NCBI GenBank assembly: GCA_027627225.1
Contig: CM051025.1
Coordinates: 69,094,069 to 69,158,068, forward strand
Origin: Congeria kusceri
Lineage: Eukaryota > Mollusca > Bivalvia > Myida > Dreissenidae
Length of the DNA stretch: 64,000 nucleotides
Reading direction: 5' to 3'
Position 1 is the first letter of the stretch. Each line of letters begins with the position of its first letter. A program made the position numbers and the translations under genes. The notes under the pieces are model-generated. The model ran no database searches. It saw only the letters and a program-made list of their open reading frames with translations, and had not been told where the DNA came from. Below are positions 1-13,706 of the stretch, piece after piece.

Positions 1-944
1 ACATATGTCTACATTGCAATGGAGAAAAAAAAGCTATGTATGATACATAATGAAAAGTTTGCTATTTTACGGTTGCTGTTTCTTCGATGATATCAGTAAA
101 ATAAACCCTCAAAATTGGGAGCCACTACAGTGTTGACCCTATTTATTATTTTAATTTAAGTATATATTAATTCGTATTGGATCGAAATAATATACATGTG
201 TATTTGAACTGCATTTCAGGTTGCGAATAAGAAAAGGTAAGGATACTGAAAGACAATATCGGCCAATTATTTACGAATATGAATTTACTTTGCAATTTGC
301 ATAGCAATATGTTAATATGTTTATTAATGTTTACTATCTAAACTATGTTTCAAATTCAACAAAAAGCGTGTATTGGATGTAAACCAACTAATGGTGTTGT
401 TTTTGTGAGTTTTTTTAAAATCTTAAAACATTCTTTTTAAACACGACAATGTTAACCAGAACGAAGGTCTCGGATACGCCGCAAAAGAAGACGTCAAGAA
501 GAAAAACTGCAACCTGGCCCTAACATCCGGATAAAAAGAAAGAAGTATGGACATTATTACTGTAGATCTTTATAAATCAATACTCGCTGTAAATTAGTGA
601 GGTAATTTAGCTAAACTATATATGTTTAGTAGTTATTAAATCGCTTTGTCGGGTATTGAATCTCGGTTCTGGATGTATCTTTGAAAGTTGATTTACGTAT
701 GGAGGCTCAAGCCTTGTGACTGTCAGTTTACTTTTAGGCGTGTATTACATTTTAAGCGTTCAGACTACTGACCGTGGTACTCTGGGGAAAGTAATTTAAA
801 TGTTTCTTGCGCTACAGTCGCGTTTAAACTAATATTTTCAGATATCCATACACCCCACACACCTCTCACACTACTCATCCCACATACCCCCCCCCCCCCC
901 CCAAAAAAAAATTTCCACACACCTCATACATCCAAGTCTTGCAG
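1..944. other. Intron or upstream part of gene A, no firm exon
   Basis: AT-rich sequence upstream of the first supported exon of gene A. A splice-like pair at 220-236 (an acceptor ending in TTTCAG, then GTAAGG) would give a 17-nt exon. A Lys/Arg/Ser-rich open stretch at about 459-515 could be another exon but has no good donor. A run of 16 C followed by 9 A lies at 887-911. The counterparts of gene B's N-terminal exons are not visible here and probably lie before the window start. Confidence 0.3.
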
Positions 945-3900
945 AAAACATGACGTTGGTTTGCAAACGGACATATCCATCCCACAAACAAAGGATTTCA
1001 ACAAGGGTCTAGATACGCGTGATACTTCTATACAGGCGAAACCAGAAACCAAAAAAATTGGGACTCAGTATTGCTTCGCCATAAAGCGAACCAGTTCCTC
1101 GCAGACGATTCCAGAAACCAAAACAAGTGAAACGCAAAAATCCCTTTTCCTCGACAAAGACGTACAGACGGACCCACCTACGCGTCGTTCTCCTGAACGT
1201 GAAACGGTATATAACTACTAAACATTTACGGATTACATAACACATTAATTATAGCTTATATACTTCAGTTTGTATATTTATAACAAAAGAACGTGTTTTG
1301 AACCAGTGTAACCAAATGTCTTAGAATGTTATGTGCACATTCTATATGTAGTTATATCGTACACAACAACATGTGGCCAGTAATGTGTGACAAATTAAAT
1401 AATTTATTATTATTATTTCATTTACTTTTTAATATTCATCTAAACCATTTTGAAAAACACGAACAATAAATCAATTGTCATTATTGAATGTCCCCTCCAA
1501 ATGCATTATAAAAAAGTATGTACTCATGAACCTTTGTGTTGATCAAGTTCATCTAATAGTTTAAAACACGGGTGGATTTATGATTTGCTTTCGATTTACA
1601 CAGAGTTATGCTTATTTGCTTCTTTTAAGGAGAAACGTTTACCATCTCCAGTGCCAGAGCCTGATATAATTGGTGAGAACCATTGTTTTGCATTGTCTTG
1701 TTTAAAATATAAGGTAATTCGTTTTTTTGGCCACCTGCCCTTAATACCTTACAATGGGCATCTCCATTGGTAATGCTTTAAATTTATAAAACGTATTCTG
1801 TATGTTTAGTTCATTTCCTATATACTCGTATAATTGCAATGTTTATTACGTGACAACTGTGTAATGTTTAAGATTGTCATATCAAACCGTTTGTAATTTT
1901 AACTTTACTAGGTCGTCTTTGTTGCAAATTACTGAACACTTGTGATGGCAACGAATATTCTAATAATGAAAGCTATTCGACTTACCTGTTTATGAGTATA
2001 ATTTAATTACGCGTATTTAATACAGTATTTCTCAGTTTTGGTCAGTACCTTCTCAAGTACACATAATAGTTGATCAAAATCAAAATGGACCCATCAGCAT
2101 ATTTTTTAAAAGATGACTGTTGTTATTGTTAATCCCGTTAACACCTATGTCATATTTGTTAAATGATCTACCAAGACTCTACTTTCTTCAAAGGCAAGCA
2201 GGTGTTAGCCCGTTGGTCTGACGACAGCTGCTATTACGCGGGAACGATTGTACAAGCGGACAAAGGTGATAAGTATTTCGTTTTTATTAAAGGAAACTAT
2301 AAACATAGCAAATTATACATACACGCTATTATATATAGAGTCCTGATCAATTTCTTGTGCAGCTTATTGAAATTTCGATGTGCTTGATTTAAAATTGAAA
2401 GTGTTAAGTCAGATAAACATTTTTACCAACTGAATTTCTTTAATATTTCATCTCACGCAAAACAGATGTCTACCACGTTCGAGACAATATTGGAAATATA
2501 TGTAAGCGGAAACGATTCCGAGAAAATGTCCTTTTCGAAGATGACAAAGTAGAGGTACTGTACGTAAGGGCAACACAGATTGAGAACAGTTTGTGCATTT
2601 GTGCTATTTAAATTAATACTAAACACGTTATGGTTTCCTTAGCCATTGTGTAGGTACAATCTGAATATACAAAGCTAACATGGTGTTATTTGTATCTAGT
2701 TGCTGATGTTTTGACAAAATATTTGAAGATGCCCTCTTAAAGGAGCGTATCGATGGTAGGTCGCAATGACATTGCCAAAAATATAGTTCATTTACAGAGA
2801 ATTAATATTGAAGCTTAGTTAAATGCAACGACATTGTTTCTATAAACAGTAGCCAGATGTATATTATTTTAGTATATAAATAGTTATTTTTGTCATCTGA
2901 GGCACTTTCGCGGGCGCTCAAAAATTAGTAATAGTTAAATCGTTATAAATGAAATGTAGACGATGCATAGCGCGGGAAGGTTTTTATTGAAGTACGCGAT
3001 TTAGTAGGGCATAAGCTCGAATCCTACGTTCATCTTAAAATTTATTTATGTCCTTAAAATTAGATTTTTCTTAACGATTCCATAAATATATTGGTACTAA
3101 TTGAAAAATGTATCCGAGAAAAATAGGAACTTTGTCTTGTTTTAATATATGAATGTGGGTATGAAATATACCGTCGATATGCCCCTTTAAGACAAGATAT
3201 TAGTTTAGGTCTAAATGCTATACAGTAAATCTTTTCTGAACACATACGTGCAGGGCGTCACAATTGTTTATGCATTCAATAGCAAAACACATTAATATTC
3301 TTGTTTTGTTTTAGTTGCAATGGTAGAAATGCCAACTGTGAGAGTATAGTGATGGATGTGAAGAAATAAACATTATATGCATGTATTGTGTTTTGGCATT
3401 AGTACAAAATGTAAATCAGATGCTAATAAAATAGTGATTGTATCCTAAACAAAACATTCGAATGCAAATACATTCGCTGTAGGTATAACTGATCACATCG
3501 CTTTATTGCAAGGCTGACCTTACGTTGGGCGACTGCACTCTCGCGACGGATAGCGAATTGATGCAATGCTCGCGTGGGGATTACTGGGTTTATTTCGGCA
3601 GGATCATCAGTTTGAGGACAAAACGCAACGGTCAAATTGCATATGAAATACAGACGGAAGTGGGTGATCGTTCTTTGGTTGAACACACAAAGAATGAAAT
3701 GAAAAACATGCGGTATTCCATACGAGTGAGTATATTTACGTAATTATGTGATAATAACTAATGTATCCGTATGTAACAAAATAATGTAATTCTTAAATGA
3801 ATAATAACAGTTTGCCCATTACAGTGTTCAGACCTCCATTTTACAGATGTATTTAAAAGGATATGTTTTTGACGGCACAATTTAAATAGAACATAATGCA

Positions 3901-6182
3901 TATTTGTGTATTTGAAGCCATTTGACTACCGGTACGTGATAGCCTTACACCCAAACCACGTGTATAGCTATGCCCCAGCCAAGGTCAACACAGTGTTCAA
4001 ACAGAGTTTTACCGTCCGATGTGCAGATTTAGAATTCTTTGATGGGGCAGTCAGAACACTGTCGTGTTCAGATATCTATAAAATATCAAAGGCTAAGTAT
4101 GAAAAGGTGGTTAAGAAGATTCAGCGTTGTGAACGGAAGAAGTGTGATTATGATGCCTTTGTTTTGAATCCAGTAACCGGAATGTTTGAGTTTGGTAAAT
4201 AATATTTTGCCTTCCTTACTGATGAGTTGAATGAAATGTTGCATACATGATGCTCATTTAAGCGGTTGTATTTTTTTCTATCTTTCTTTATGCATTTCCT
4301 CCTTTGAGTTTTTTTTTATTGATTTTATGTTATTGCTGCTTTGTCAAGCGTCCGTCAAGCAACCAGAGGACGGCCAGCGTTTTCTTGTAGTTTTACGTTC
4401 AAGTGGAATATCTATCACAATAAAAGGGATACACGTATTTTCTACAAAGAGAATGACATTTAAAACTGAAAACATGGTTTGTATACGTAACTATAGCATC
4501 TTATGTGTGAATGTATCTGTATTTACTCGCGAGTGCAATGTTCTAGATGGAAAAGCATAAGAAAACATATCTATCTGTTTTAAAGGAGATGAAATACCTT
4601 TATAAGGCATTGTACTAAGATATGATACTGAAATCATTTGCGATAAACACATTCCCTTTTCTCGTTGATATGTCCTGCGTATAAAGCTGGGACAGATTAA
4701 TCTGACACTGACCTTTATGCATGAAATTACAAATCCGTAAAAGTATGTTTCTTTCCATACTAAAATCGAGTCAAATCAATGAAAAAGAAGACCAAATGCA
4801 AATATGGTATCAATAAACACGTCAAACACGTACGCGAAGAAACAAAACCGAATATAAATATATAAAAAATTTAAAGCGCGTAATTCTGCTAAAAGAATTC
4901 ACGAGTGTTCTGTTAATGTGTTCGAGCTGCATTTATGTATGCTTAAACATCAAATACGCGCGAAATAAAACATTTATTGGGTGTATTCATGGCCCATAAT
5001 TTGTCTTATAACCAAATGGCAACTAACACTTTCTGTCAAATACTCTGCATGCTTTGCTTAACAAAACTACTATACCAACACGTATACTAATAATCATCCT
5101 CGGTAACCCAGTGTTGATTCATTACGTATACTACATTGATAATAGAGAGTATCACACGTGGGTATTCGCCGACGACTTATAATGCCATAAAACAATGACG
5201 ATAGTAACGTATACAATATATGCTATTTTGCAAACCTATGCCTGACGTTTAAGGTATGGCGGTTTGCACTTGTTCGTGTGGATACCACAAAGTCTGAAGA
5301 TTGCTATCTACCAGCATCACTACACCCGGTAGTGGACGGAGACTTTGACCACTACAATGCAAAGTTCATTGACGGTACAAGGTACATCAGGAACTTCCTT
5401 TTAAAAGAATTGGTTCTTTGACTATAATTTCACGGTACATTATGTGAATAAAGTTTATTTTCTGATGAATCATTAACCGAACGCATGGTGTAACATACTA
5501 TATTTTGTAACGCATGGCTCTTCTGAAGAAAATTTAATATGCTTTTCGCACAAAGAACAGTACAAACAGTAAGTAAGATATAATATTTGTTTGAAATGTG
5601 TTGACATTCATACTTATATCCTTAAATATGCGCATAAACTGCAGTTATTTTTTTTTTCTCAACATTGACAAACTAAAATTATCCTTAAATTAATATAAAT
5701 GTCAAATTATAAAGTTTAGTAAATCCGGAAAGTTTCTTGACCGAGCGACGAGCCCCTATTAATCTTATTTGAGCCTTAGTATCAAACGTCAGACTTGTTC
5801 AGTTTCTTTGCCTCTGCTACTAACGGATTTTGTACATGTGTACTAAATGACATCGGTTAGGCTTACAGTTTTATTTTGTGCACAAATGCTCAGTGTTCGG
5901 TGTTCTTTTCTCTTTCGTAATTTTGTCAATGTTGTGTTTGGGTGTATTGATATGACAGCTCATATGTACACTGAGTTGAATGTTAGATGGGTTAATTATT
6001 GTGATATCTGTTAAATTTACAGCAAAAAAAGGATCAACAAAAGTGAGTGTTTCTACCTGAATGACCGGTATTTCGAGTATGCGTGCTATGTTTATAAGAC
6101 GGAAAACCTGGTAAAGATTACAGAATTGTCAGAAGTCAGTAACGGACCATCCCCGCGGCGTGTCATGCAGGTTCCCGCATAA
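945..6182 (+). CDS. Gene A: DUF4537/Tudor-like multi-domain protein (5' part missing)
   Basis: Nine exons read as one protein with compatible phases: 945-1206, 1630-1672, 2194-2265, 2466-2554, 3513-3725, 3918-4194, 4349-4476, 5254-5381 and 6023-6182 (stop TAA 6180-6182). The first exon is polar with repeated QTD motifs. Next comes a Tudor-like strand set (VLARWSDDSCYYAGTIVQ), then a second module (YVIALHPNHVYSYAPAKV, EFFDG, SDIYKISKAKYEKVV), then a third ending in DGT and SECFYLNDRYFEYACYVYK. This order matches genes B and C, and resembles the DUF4537 region of C11orf16/VWA3-type proteins, a family of unknown biochemical role. Tudor folds often bind methylated Lys or Arg, but no binding cage can be judged here. 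The exon at 3513-3725 replaces sequence that in B is contiguous with the first module. The N-terminus lies outside the window or is not recognised. The gene stops 2.2 kb before the large transposon. Confidence 0.75.
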
Positions 6183-8369
6183 CCAAACAAATTGTCATGT
6201 GTTACAGGCATGTGTTTTCGGCAAGGAAGTGAAATTGCTGCTACATACTGTAGTGCATGATTTGCAAAATAGAAATCAAAGCATCCGTGGATTCAACAAC
6301 AACGTCAGCAACAGCAGCAATAACAACAACAACAACAGAAGGAAAAACAACAATAAAAACTACAACGATATACTATAGTCGATTTAAATTTAACTGAAAA
6401 TGATGGGGTAATACATTTAATGAAAATAACGGAATCGTCACGTCTTCAAACGTGTATGTTGTCAATTGTATGCTTTGATTTACCTGATTCGATTGTCCTT
6501 GTTTAATACGATTCTCACCTGCATTTTAACGGACTGAAATAATACTAATAACACTAATAAGTATAATAGTAATAATAATAATAATAATAATAATGGTTTA
6601 AAAACCTTTAATTATATTAACCGTGATAATGTGTAATTATTGTTCTAAATTAATTTAAACTTTCAATTGTTTTACTACTGTCGTTTTTTAATAATTTTCT
6701 ATCATACAACTACGTAAAAACTGTCGAATAATATTAGTTAACCGTAATGTTGTTTTTTATTATTTACATCTGCAGAAGACAGATATGTGAAAGCAGACCG
6801 TGTAAACTGGACTTTATGTGTATGTGGCACGCAATAGTAATAGACCTTTCCAGTTGTTGTCCCTAACATTTTTAACTCCTCACAACTATTGTTAAAGGAT
6901 TAAGTTTCATTCATCGAATATCGCAAACATTACCACGTGCTGTTTTGTGCCAAATAGTTTAGCCGTTGAACACGTAATATCCACGTGCAATGATTGGATA
7001 AAATTGCAGATTGCTTTGCATTTGATTGACATTTGTGGAAAGGTCTATAATTGTAGCTGTCACATGATATGGGATTGGATGAAAACGCTGTTTCAGTTTG
7101 AATGCTATTCATTTTGTATTTGTGTTCTTTATAGAGGTTTTATCTTATTTTTTTATAGTTATATATGTATGTTATGTGTTTGGAAACATCGTTATCGTGT
7201 GTCATATCAAAACCGGAATAAAACTTATCTTTATGGTTCATTTTTCGATTACTGCATGATTAAAATTCTATATTCGTGCGTTATTTTATAAGTGTGATGT
7301 CATGTACTAGTATTCCATTAAAAAAAAAAGATTCACTGATCATAAATAGTAATCAGTAAACGCTTCATTAAAATCATCATATTCAATATATGGCAGACAG
7401 ATAATAGTTCCAAAAGATGGTATACTACATTTAAGAAATGATTTTCGATTTAGAGTTGTTTATGTGCTAATGAACAACGATTTGGTGTTCTGGTGCGCTG
7501 AAATTAAACCACGAGTGTGTTACGGGCATTTAGTAGCTAATAAGCAACGGTATATTATTTCGATTCTTACTTGATCTAAGAACCTATATTGTCATTACAA
7601 TGCGAACGATATTTTACAATTTCGGAACAATTTGTCAGGTTGTTAAATGGAGATTTATGCCATATTTCAGAGAGTTTTATTTTTTGTGATATCAGATCGG
7701 TAAATGGTGGGCGGAGGCTAATCTGTAAGCTTACCGTGCAATAAATAGCGTGCAGTATATTGAAATTTAGTTGTTATTTATACACACGCTACTTATTGAA
7801 CTCAACCATTGGAATTGACACGCATGCCAAGCATATCAGACATCACGTGACCTCTAGGAACTGCCCATTGGGATTAGCATCGTAGAAAGTTGCGATGTGA
7901 TTGGTAAATATGGTATAATACACTCGTAGCACCCTTTGACCCCTTCGGGCTCGTTAAATAACTAAAATATTTCGGTCAAATTGTGCTACAACTATTACTT
8001 AACAACGGTAAATGTTGTTCTTTGTCTATAGAAAACTATACGCGTGACAATTTAGAATGAACATTCATACATGGAGATTGGTATCAATATGGGTTTTAAA
8101 GCTTTATAAAAAAAAAAAACTCGACGAATAATGTTCTACATAGCCACCGATACGGTAAACATATGTGTACTGTTTAAATGAGCTCTAAGATCGCCTTTCA
8201 ACAAACGAACTTTTTCACGAGCAAACAGCAAATGTCATATAAGTTTATCGCAGTGGTTTTGTGTTGTTCAACCTTTGTTGTTCTAAATTACACTTTTAAA
8301 AATTGAAAAGGACTAAGTAAGTTGCAGAACAATAACTGATACGCTACACCCTCACGGTGGTACAGCACA
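6183..8369. other. Intergenic stretch with microsatellites
   Basis: The 3' flank of gene A holds an AAC/CAG-rich tract at about 6297-6365 and an (AAT)n tract at about 6562-6592. The open frames here are low in complexity and match nothing I recognise. I see no other gene between the gene A stop and the transposon. Confidence 0.5.
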
Positions 8370-8375
8370 AGATAA
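8370..8375 (+). repeat. Left target-site duplication AGATAA of the large transposon
   Basis: AGATAA lies directly before the terminal TATGGAACGCCAT and is repeated exactly in direct orientation at 32160-32165, just after the inverted copy of that terminus. A 6-bp duplication fits a DDE/integrase-type insertion. Confidence 0.85.
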
Positions 8376-8451
8376 TATGGAACGCCATCACTGCCTTAAC
8401 ATGACAATTATTTTTATGAGCTGTGGATATATCGTAAAAAGATGTACAAAT

Positions 8452-9150
8452 ATATTATATGGTGTTCAATTTTCGTTATATGGTGCCCTTTTTCCATTAT
8501 ATTTTGCTCATGCGTCATTCTATTATGCTTGTTGTTGTCAATATTATGTCTAATTGCTATGTTCTGATGCTAGTTCATCGTTATAGGCTGCTCATTTTCT
8601 ATTATATGATGCTTGTTTGACTTTATACGAGGTGCATCTATTTGTAGATCATTATATGATGCTCATTTTTCACTATATGATGTCAGTTTGCATCTATACG
8701 AGGTGCTGTATGATAATCGTTATATGATGCTCATTTCTCATTATATGATGCTAGTTTAACATTATACGCTGCTTATTTGTAATAACATGATGCTAATTTT
8801 CCATTATATGATGTCATTTTGCATCTTTATGAGGTGTTGTATTTTTATCGTTATATGATGCTCATTTTTCATTATATGATGCTAGTTTAACATTATAAGA
8901 TGCTTATTTTTAATTACATGATGCTAATTTTCCATTATATGCTGTCATTTTGCATCTTTATGAGGTGTTGTATTTTTATCGTTATATGATGCTAATTTTC
9001 CATTATATGATGCTAGTTTGACATTATACGCAGTCATTTTTAATTACATGATGCTCATTTTCCATTATATGATGTCATTTTGCCTCTATGCGAGGTTCTG
9101 CTTGTCCATGGTGCTCATTTTGTATCATATGATGTCAGTTTTCCTTTATA
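8452..9150 (+). repeat. Left subterminal array of 21-bp repeats
   Basis: Imperfect 21-bp units built on TTATATGATGCTCATTTTNCA, with variants where CTCATTTT becomes CTAGTTTAA or GCTTATTTN. Runs of exact 21-bp spacing are visible at about 8710-8760, 8850-8950 and 8990-9065. A larger period of about 131 bp is seen in the recurrence of GATGCTAG near 8748, 8878 and 9009. The array is inverted relative to 31440-32115. It ends just before the transposase ORF. Confidence 0.85.
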
Positions 9151-9262
9151 AACGGTTTTGTCATTTAATAATATGCAATTTTCATTAACATGCGATATAT
9201 TATGCATGATGATATTGTCTTGCTCCTGCATCGTTTTGCACATGCCTTTGCAAAGAAAAAAC

Positions 9263-10606
9263 ATGAATGGAATTGTCGAAAAATTGGGTTTAAATAGTGC
9301 TATTGAGACGTTCAAACATCAGAATATTACGTCAGACATCGTAAGCAAACTATCAGCATATGAAATGGAAATGCTTGGTATTTCAAATAGATCTGTCATG
9401 ATGCAGTTGAGAATTGAATGCAACAAATATGGTGGCATTAAACCAAACAAAGACAGATCTAAAAGCGGCGCACCACAATTTTACATTCCTAAGAGCGTTC
9501 TGCAATATTTTCTAGAAAATGGTTTTAAAATAAGTGAGATTGCGAAGCTGGTGGCTGTATCTGAACGCACGATTTATCGAAGAATGGTAAGATATGGTCT
9601 TAGTCGACATGTATTTTCATTACTTACTGATGACAACCTCGACGGGCATGTCAAAAAAGTAATAAACGACTTCCCATTTTGTGGAGAGAACATGATATTG
9701 CAAATACTTCACCAAACAGGCATTAATGTCCAGCGGTATCGTTTAAGGGACAGCATTCATAGAGTCGACTCAAAAGGGGTTTCAGAGAGAAAACGTGGTC
9801 GTCTTCACAGGCGTGTGTACGAGGTAATGGGTCCAAATCATCTGTGGCACATAGATACTAACCACAAGCTCGTTCGATGGAGATTTGTGATTATAGGGGG
9901 AATAGATGGCTTCAGCAGGATGGTCACGTTTCTCTCGTGTGCAGACAACAATCGCGCAGGCACAGTGTTAAAAAGTTTCAAATCAGGTGTACACACGTAT
10001 GGGATTCCAAAAAGGGTAAGATCTGACCAAGGATTAGAAAACGTGGCTGTTGCAGACTTCATTTTGGCGAAACGAGGGACTGGCAGTATGATTACTGGAC
10101 GCAGTACACATAACCAAAGAATTGAGAGACTGTGGCGGGATGTTTTTGAAGGAGTTTTGTGTTTCTTCTATAATTTGTTTTATTTTATGGAGGACAACGG
10201 GATACTGGACTGCTTAAACATGGTGCATTTAATTGCTCTTCGCTACATATACATGGATGAAATAAATAGAAGACTTAGTCTTTGGGCTCAAGCATGGTCG
10301 ACACATAGAATTAGAACAGTGAATTCGTCTCCGCAAGCGCTTTGGTTATCGGGCCAGCTGCAGTCACCCATTGGCTTTGACTTACCTTCAGCAGATGTAA
10401 ACGACGATAGTGCCGAAGAGTCCGGCGATGAACAAACTGTTGGGATTGGAGAGAGACCAATATTTACACCTCTGGAAAAGATTATCAGTGACCATTGCAT
10501 GGAGATGGTACAAATACAGATCGCTTCCCCAAGACTTGATGTCAATCATGGGATTGATGATTACCTTACATGTGTTGATATCATTAACAGACATAATCAA
10601 AATTAA
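9263..10606 (+). CDS. SAM-HTH-DDE integrase-like transposase
   Basis: 447 codons from the chosen ATG at 9263. The frame is open from 9158, but its first 35 codons overlap the repeat array, and a possible acceptor (TTTGCAAAG) precedes 9263. Residues 1-57 look like a SAM domain ([21 protein letters not shown]). Residues 74-113 form a helix-turn-helix ([19 protein letters not shown]). The integrase core follows: [11 protein letters not shown] (D198), [21 protein letters not shown] (D255) and [11 protein letters not shown] (E288), giving D-x56-D-x32-E with all three acidic residues present. Related single-ORF proteins are widespread in fish and invertebrate genomes as integrase catalytic domain proteins. 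The gene sits immediately inside the left end and should act on both inverted ends by DDE strand transfer. The frame is intact, so this copy may be recent or active. Confidence 0.85.
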   Translation: MNGIVEKLGLNSAIETFKHQNITSDIVSKLSAYEMEMLGISNRSVMMQLRIECNKYGGIKPNKDRSKSGAPQFYIPKSVLQYFLENGFKISEIAKLVAVSERTIYRRMVRYGLSRHVFSLLTDDNLDGHVKKVINDFPFCGENMILQILHQTGINVQRYRLRDSIHRVDSKGVSERKRGRLHRRVYEVMGPNHLWHIDTNHKLVRWRFVIIGGIDGFSRMVTFLSCADNNRAGTVLKSFKSGVHTYGIPKRVRSDQGLENVAVADFILAKRGTGSMITGRSTHNQRIERLWRDVFEGVLCFFYNLFYFMEDNGILDCLNMVHLIALRYIYMDEINRRLSLWAQAWSTHRIRTVNSSPQALWLSGQLQSPIGFDLPSADVNDDSAEESGDEQTVGIGERPIFTPLEKIISDHCMEMVQIQIASPRLDVNHGIDDYLTCVDIINRHNQN

Positions 10607-10667
10607 TGTATCTCGATTTGAAATGAAACACCCATTAAAGAGTATCACCTTTACTTTATTTTTTATA

Positions 10668-11139
10668 ATTAGGGCTGCAACGATTCATTCGATGCCTCGG
10701 TCAATCGACTGAGACTCACCGATTCGATTGTCGATATTTATTCAGTCATTTTCGATTCGATTATTTTACATGTTTACAGAAAAAAATCATAAATCAATAA
10801 ATAAAAAGTATACTTTTGCATCTTTGTCATGTAAACTGATGGCGCCATCATGTTTGCTGTTATACTGTATTAAATTTTCTATTGAAACTGTATAATCATT
10901 TTCCTTTGTTTCTTATTTAGTTAATCATGTATAAGGTACAGACGTTTACATTAACTGATACAATGACATCAATAATAATTAATATATATAATGTATATGT
11001 TCCTCTATTTCAAATATTGACTCGCTAAAATTTAGCTTATATAAATGAAAGATTAATCGAACCAAAGTAATAAGCTTAAAAATATTATTAATCGAAATAG
11101 AATCGAATCGATCCATAGATGAATTGTTGTAGCTCTAAT
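10668..11139. mobile_element. hAT-like MITE with imperfect inverted ends
   Basis: The left end reads ATTAGGGCTGCAACGATTCAT and the right end, reverse-complemented, reads ATTAGAGCTACAACAATTCAT. Both carry the AGRGCTGCAACGA-type terminus common in hAT non-autonomous elements. The interior is AT-rich with many TCGATT motifs facing each other. No clear 8-bp target duplication is visible. Confidence 0.5.
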
Positions 11140-11348
11140 ACCGACATCCATGTCTATGCGCTTAATGGTAGCTTATGGGCTTGACCTAAAACCGTCCAAT
11201 ATGGATAAAATGATGTTCATCTAACTTTTAATATTTGTTTTAACGTTCATCTTTATTTTTCTAACAACATGTTATGTCGATAGGGCGCAGATACCTCCTC
11301 CTGTTCGTGATAGTGCAAACTAGAACTGTCACTGTCGTGCCTGAAATA

Positions 11349-11363
11349 CCCCCCCCCCCCCCC
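11349..11363. repeat. Poly-C run
   Basis: An uninterrupted run of 15 C. It is a length-variable homopolymer with no evident function. Confidence 0.8.
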
Positions 11364-11601
11364 GCATGCCACGTTGTCATAGGGCATTGGCAGTTCAGTT
11401 TTAAGAACTGGGTTTCCAACAATGCTTGCTACTTATAAAGTTTCATCTTGATACCCCATGTAAAATATAAACAATGTGAAATTTCAACTGCATCAGCAGG
11501 AAAGAAAAGTCTTGCCATAGCACGAGTTCCTTTATTTATGATAAGTAACTAATAGCCAAACAATTAGGTACAGCAGAAGAACACTCAATAAACGCATACA
11601 A

Positions 11602-12968
11602 AACAAGAGCTGTCCCAAGACAGCGCGCTCGACTATTCTTCCGCTTTGATAGTATAATCTACATTTTCTGTCAGTCACCTGATATAATGACCACAAAGAC
11701 ATATATGAAGTTGAATATCTGTAGTAGTTATATTGTATATATAAACTTAAAGCTGAAAATTTATAAATTAAAACAAGAAATGTGACCATGCCAAGAAACT
11801 AGATTTTCAACTTTTTGCCAATTCATTTAGTTGAATTTAATTAACTTTGAAAACAAGGTCTGCATCTAAGCTACCTACACACAAAATTACAGCACAATAC
11901 CTCCATCCAAAACACAAGTTATTGAGCGGAAACCATTTTTCCATTTTTAGTAACAATGACCTTGACCATTTTTCCATTTTTAGTAACAATGACCTTGACC
12001 CAACTGGCCCCAAATGCAAACCCACCCTTGGTCTGCATGTAAGCTACCTACAAACAAACTTACAGCACAATACCTCCATTCAAACTAAAGCGGAAGCTCT
12101 TTTTCTATTTTTAGTAACAGTAACCTTGACCCCACTGGCCCAAAATGCAATCCCTCGCTAGATCAGCCTTTAACCTACCTACACACAAAATTACAGCACA
12201 ATATCTCCACCCTAACTGAAGTTATTGAGCGCAAACTTTTTATATATTTTTAGCAACAGTGACCTTGAATTTGACCCTACTAGCCCCAAATGCAACCCCA
12301 TGCTAGGTCTGCATGTCAGCCAGAGATAGGAGTTGTTGCACGCAAACGTTTACCTGAATTTCCTAAGTAAAAAAAGTACAATAGGGTGCATAATTCTGCT
12401 AAATTGCAGGTCAGAGTTATGGGCCTTGGTCGGTGACCTCGCATGATGATCCCGAAGACATGTGTGAAGTTTCAATTGAATATCTGTAGTAGTTACAGAG
12501 ATATGTTCTTGTTGCATGCAAACTTTAACCTGAATTTCAACTTGCACGCAAACCTTAACCTGACATTTCTAAGTACAAAATGGGGGCATAATCCTGCTAA
12601 AAGGCTGGTCAAAGTAGTAGGTCTTGGTCAGTGACTGTTTATTATGACCCTGAACACATATGTAAAGTTTTATTTCAATATCTGTAGTAGAAACAGTGAT
12701 ATGGAGATGTTGCACGTTTACCTGAACCAATTTTCTTAGTACGAAAAGGGGCATATTTCTGCTAAATTGCAGGTCAGAGTTATGGAACTTGGTCAGTGAC
12801 CTCACACAATGACCCCGAACACGTGTGAAGTTTCAATTGAATACCTGTAGTAGAAACAGTGATATTGAGATGTTGCACGTTTACCTTAACCAGAGCATTA
12901 CGCGGACGCAGACGCCGACATTTGGGTGAGTAGTATAGCTCGGACTATTCGGTGAATAGTTGAGCTAA
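11602..12968 (+). mobile_element. Pearl/Helentron-like repeat with tandem core
   Basis: The head reads AACAAGAGCTGTCCCAAGAC followed by AGCGCGCTCGACTATTC. The core has imperfect tandem units containing GTGACCTTGACCC (11.84-12.30 kb), then units of about 180 bp with CATAATTCTGCTAAATTGCA, TTATGGGCCTTGG and TGAAGTTTCAATTGAATA. The 3' end folds as a hairpin (TAGCTCGGACTATTC facing GAATAGTTGAGCTA) followed by CTAAAA. Bivalve pearl elements and Helentron-associated elements are known for such tandem cores and 3' hairpins. The same head recurs at 19770 and 62522. Confidence 0.55.
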
Positions 12969-13706
12969 AACTGAATAAAACTGGGGTCACCGCTTTGGGA
13001 CGGTCCATGCAAAGCATTGGCGGTTTAAACCGGTTTTATTGAGCTCCGAACCTCACACTTGGCCCAGATTTATTCATGTCAAATTAATGACTCTAGGTCA
13101 AATGCTTTAAGTTCTACACAAGAGACAAACTTCTCAAAGACGACAGAAAAAAAGCTAATCTACTTTAAGCCCCCACTGGAAAATGATATATATATATATA
13201 TATAATATCATTTAGAAGCTTCTCATAGATTTGTCCACATACAGCTTAATTTTATTTAGTGATCTTTATATTTGTCAAGCATTTTAACAAGTCACGTTAG
13301 ATATAAATTGTAATCTATAGATACAATGTAATCACATTTAGCACACCACACCGTAACAAAAGCTCACCACGTGCACTTCGTCAAGTGACTACTATTATGA
13401 AAACTGACAATACAAATGAGGGAAGTAAAGAGCATTTATTTAAAAATATGCATAAGATAGATAGATAGATATTTTATTTCAGACTTGTACATTGTACATC
13501 GTCTACAACACATAAAATAATATAAATACAATGTCAACGTGAAATGCATGGGTTAACAATATTTTGGATATTAAATAATATATTTAAAATTAGTTATTCA
13601 ATATATACCACATTAACCTAACATACTTGTATATACTTGTATATATGTATTTTATTTGCTATCTGAAATATATAAGACTAAACATGTTTGCAATGGAGAT
13701 GAGCAT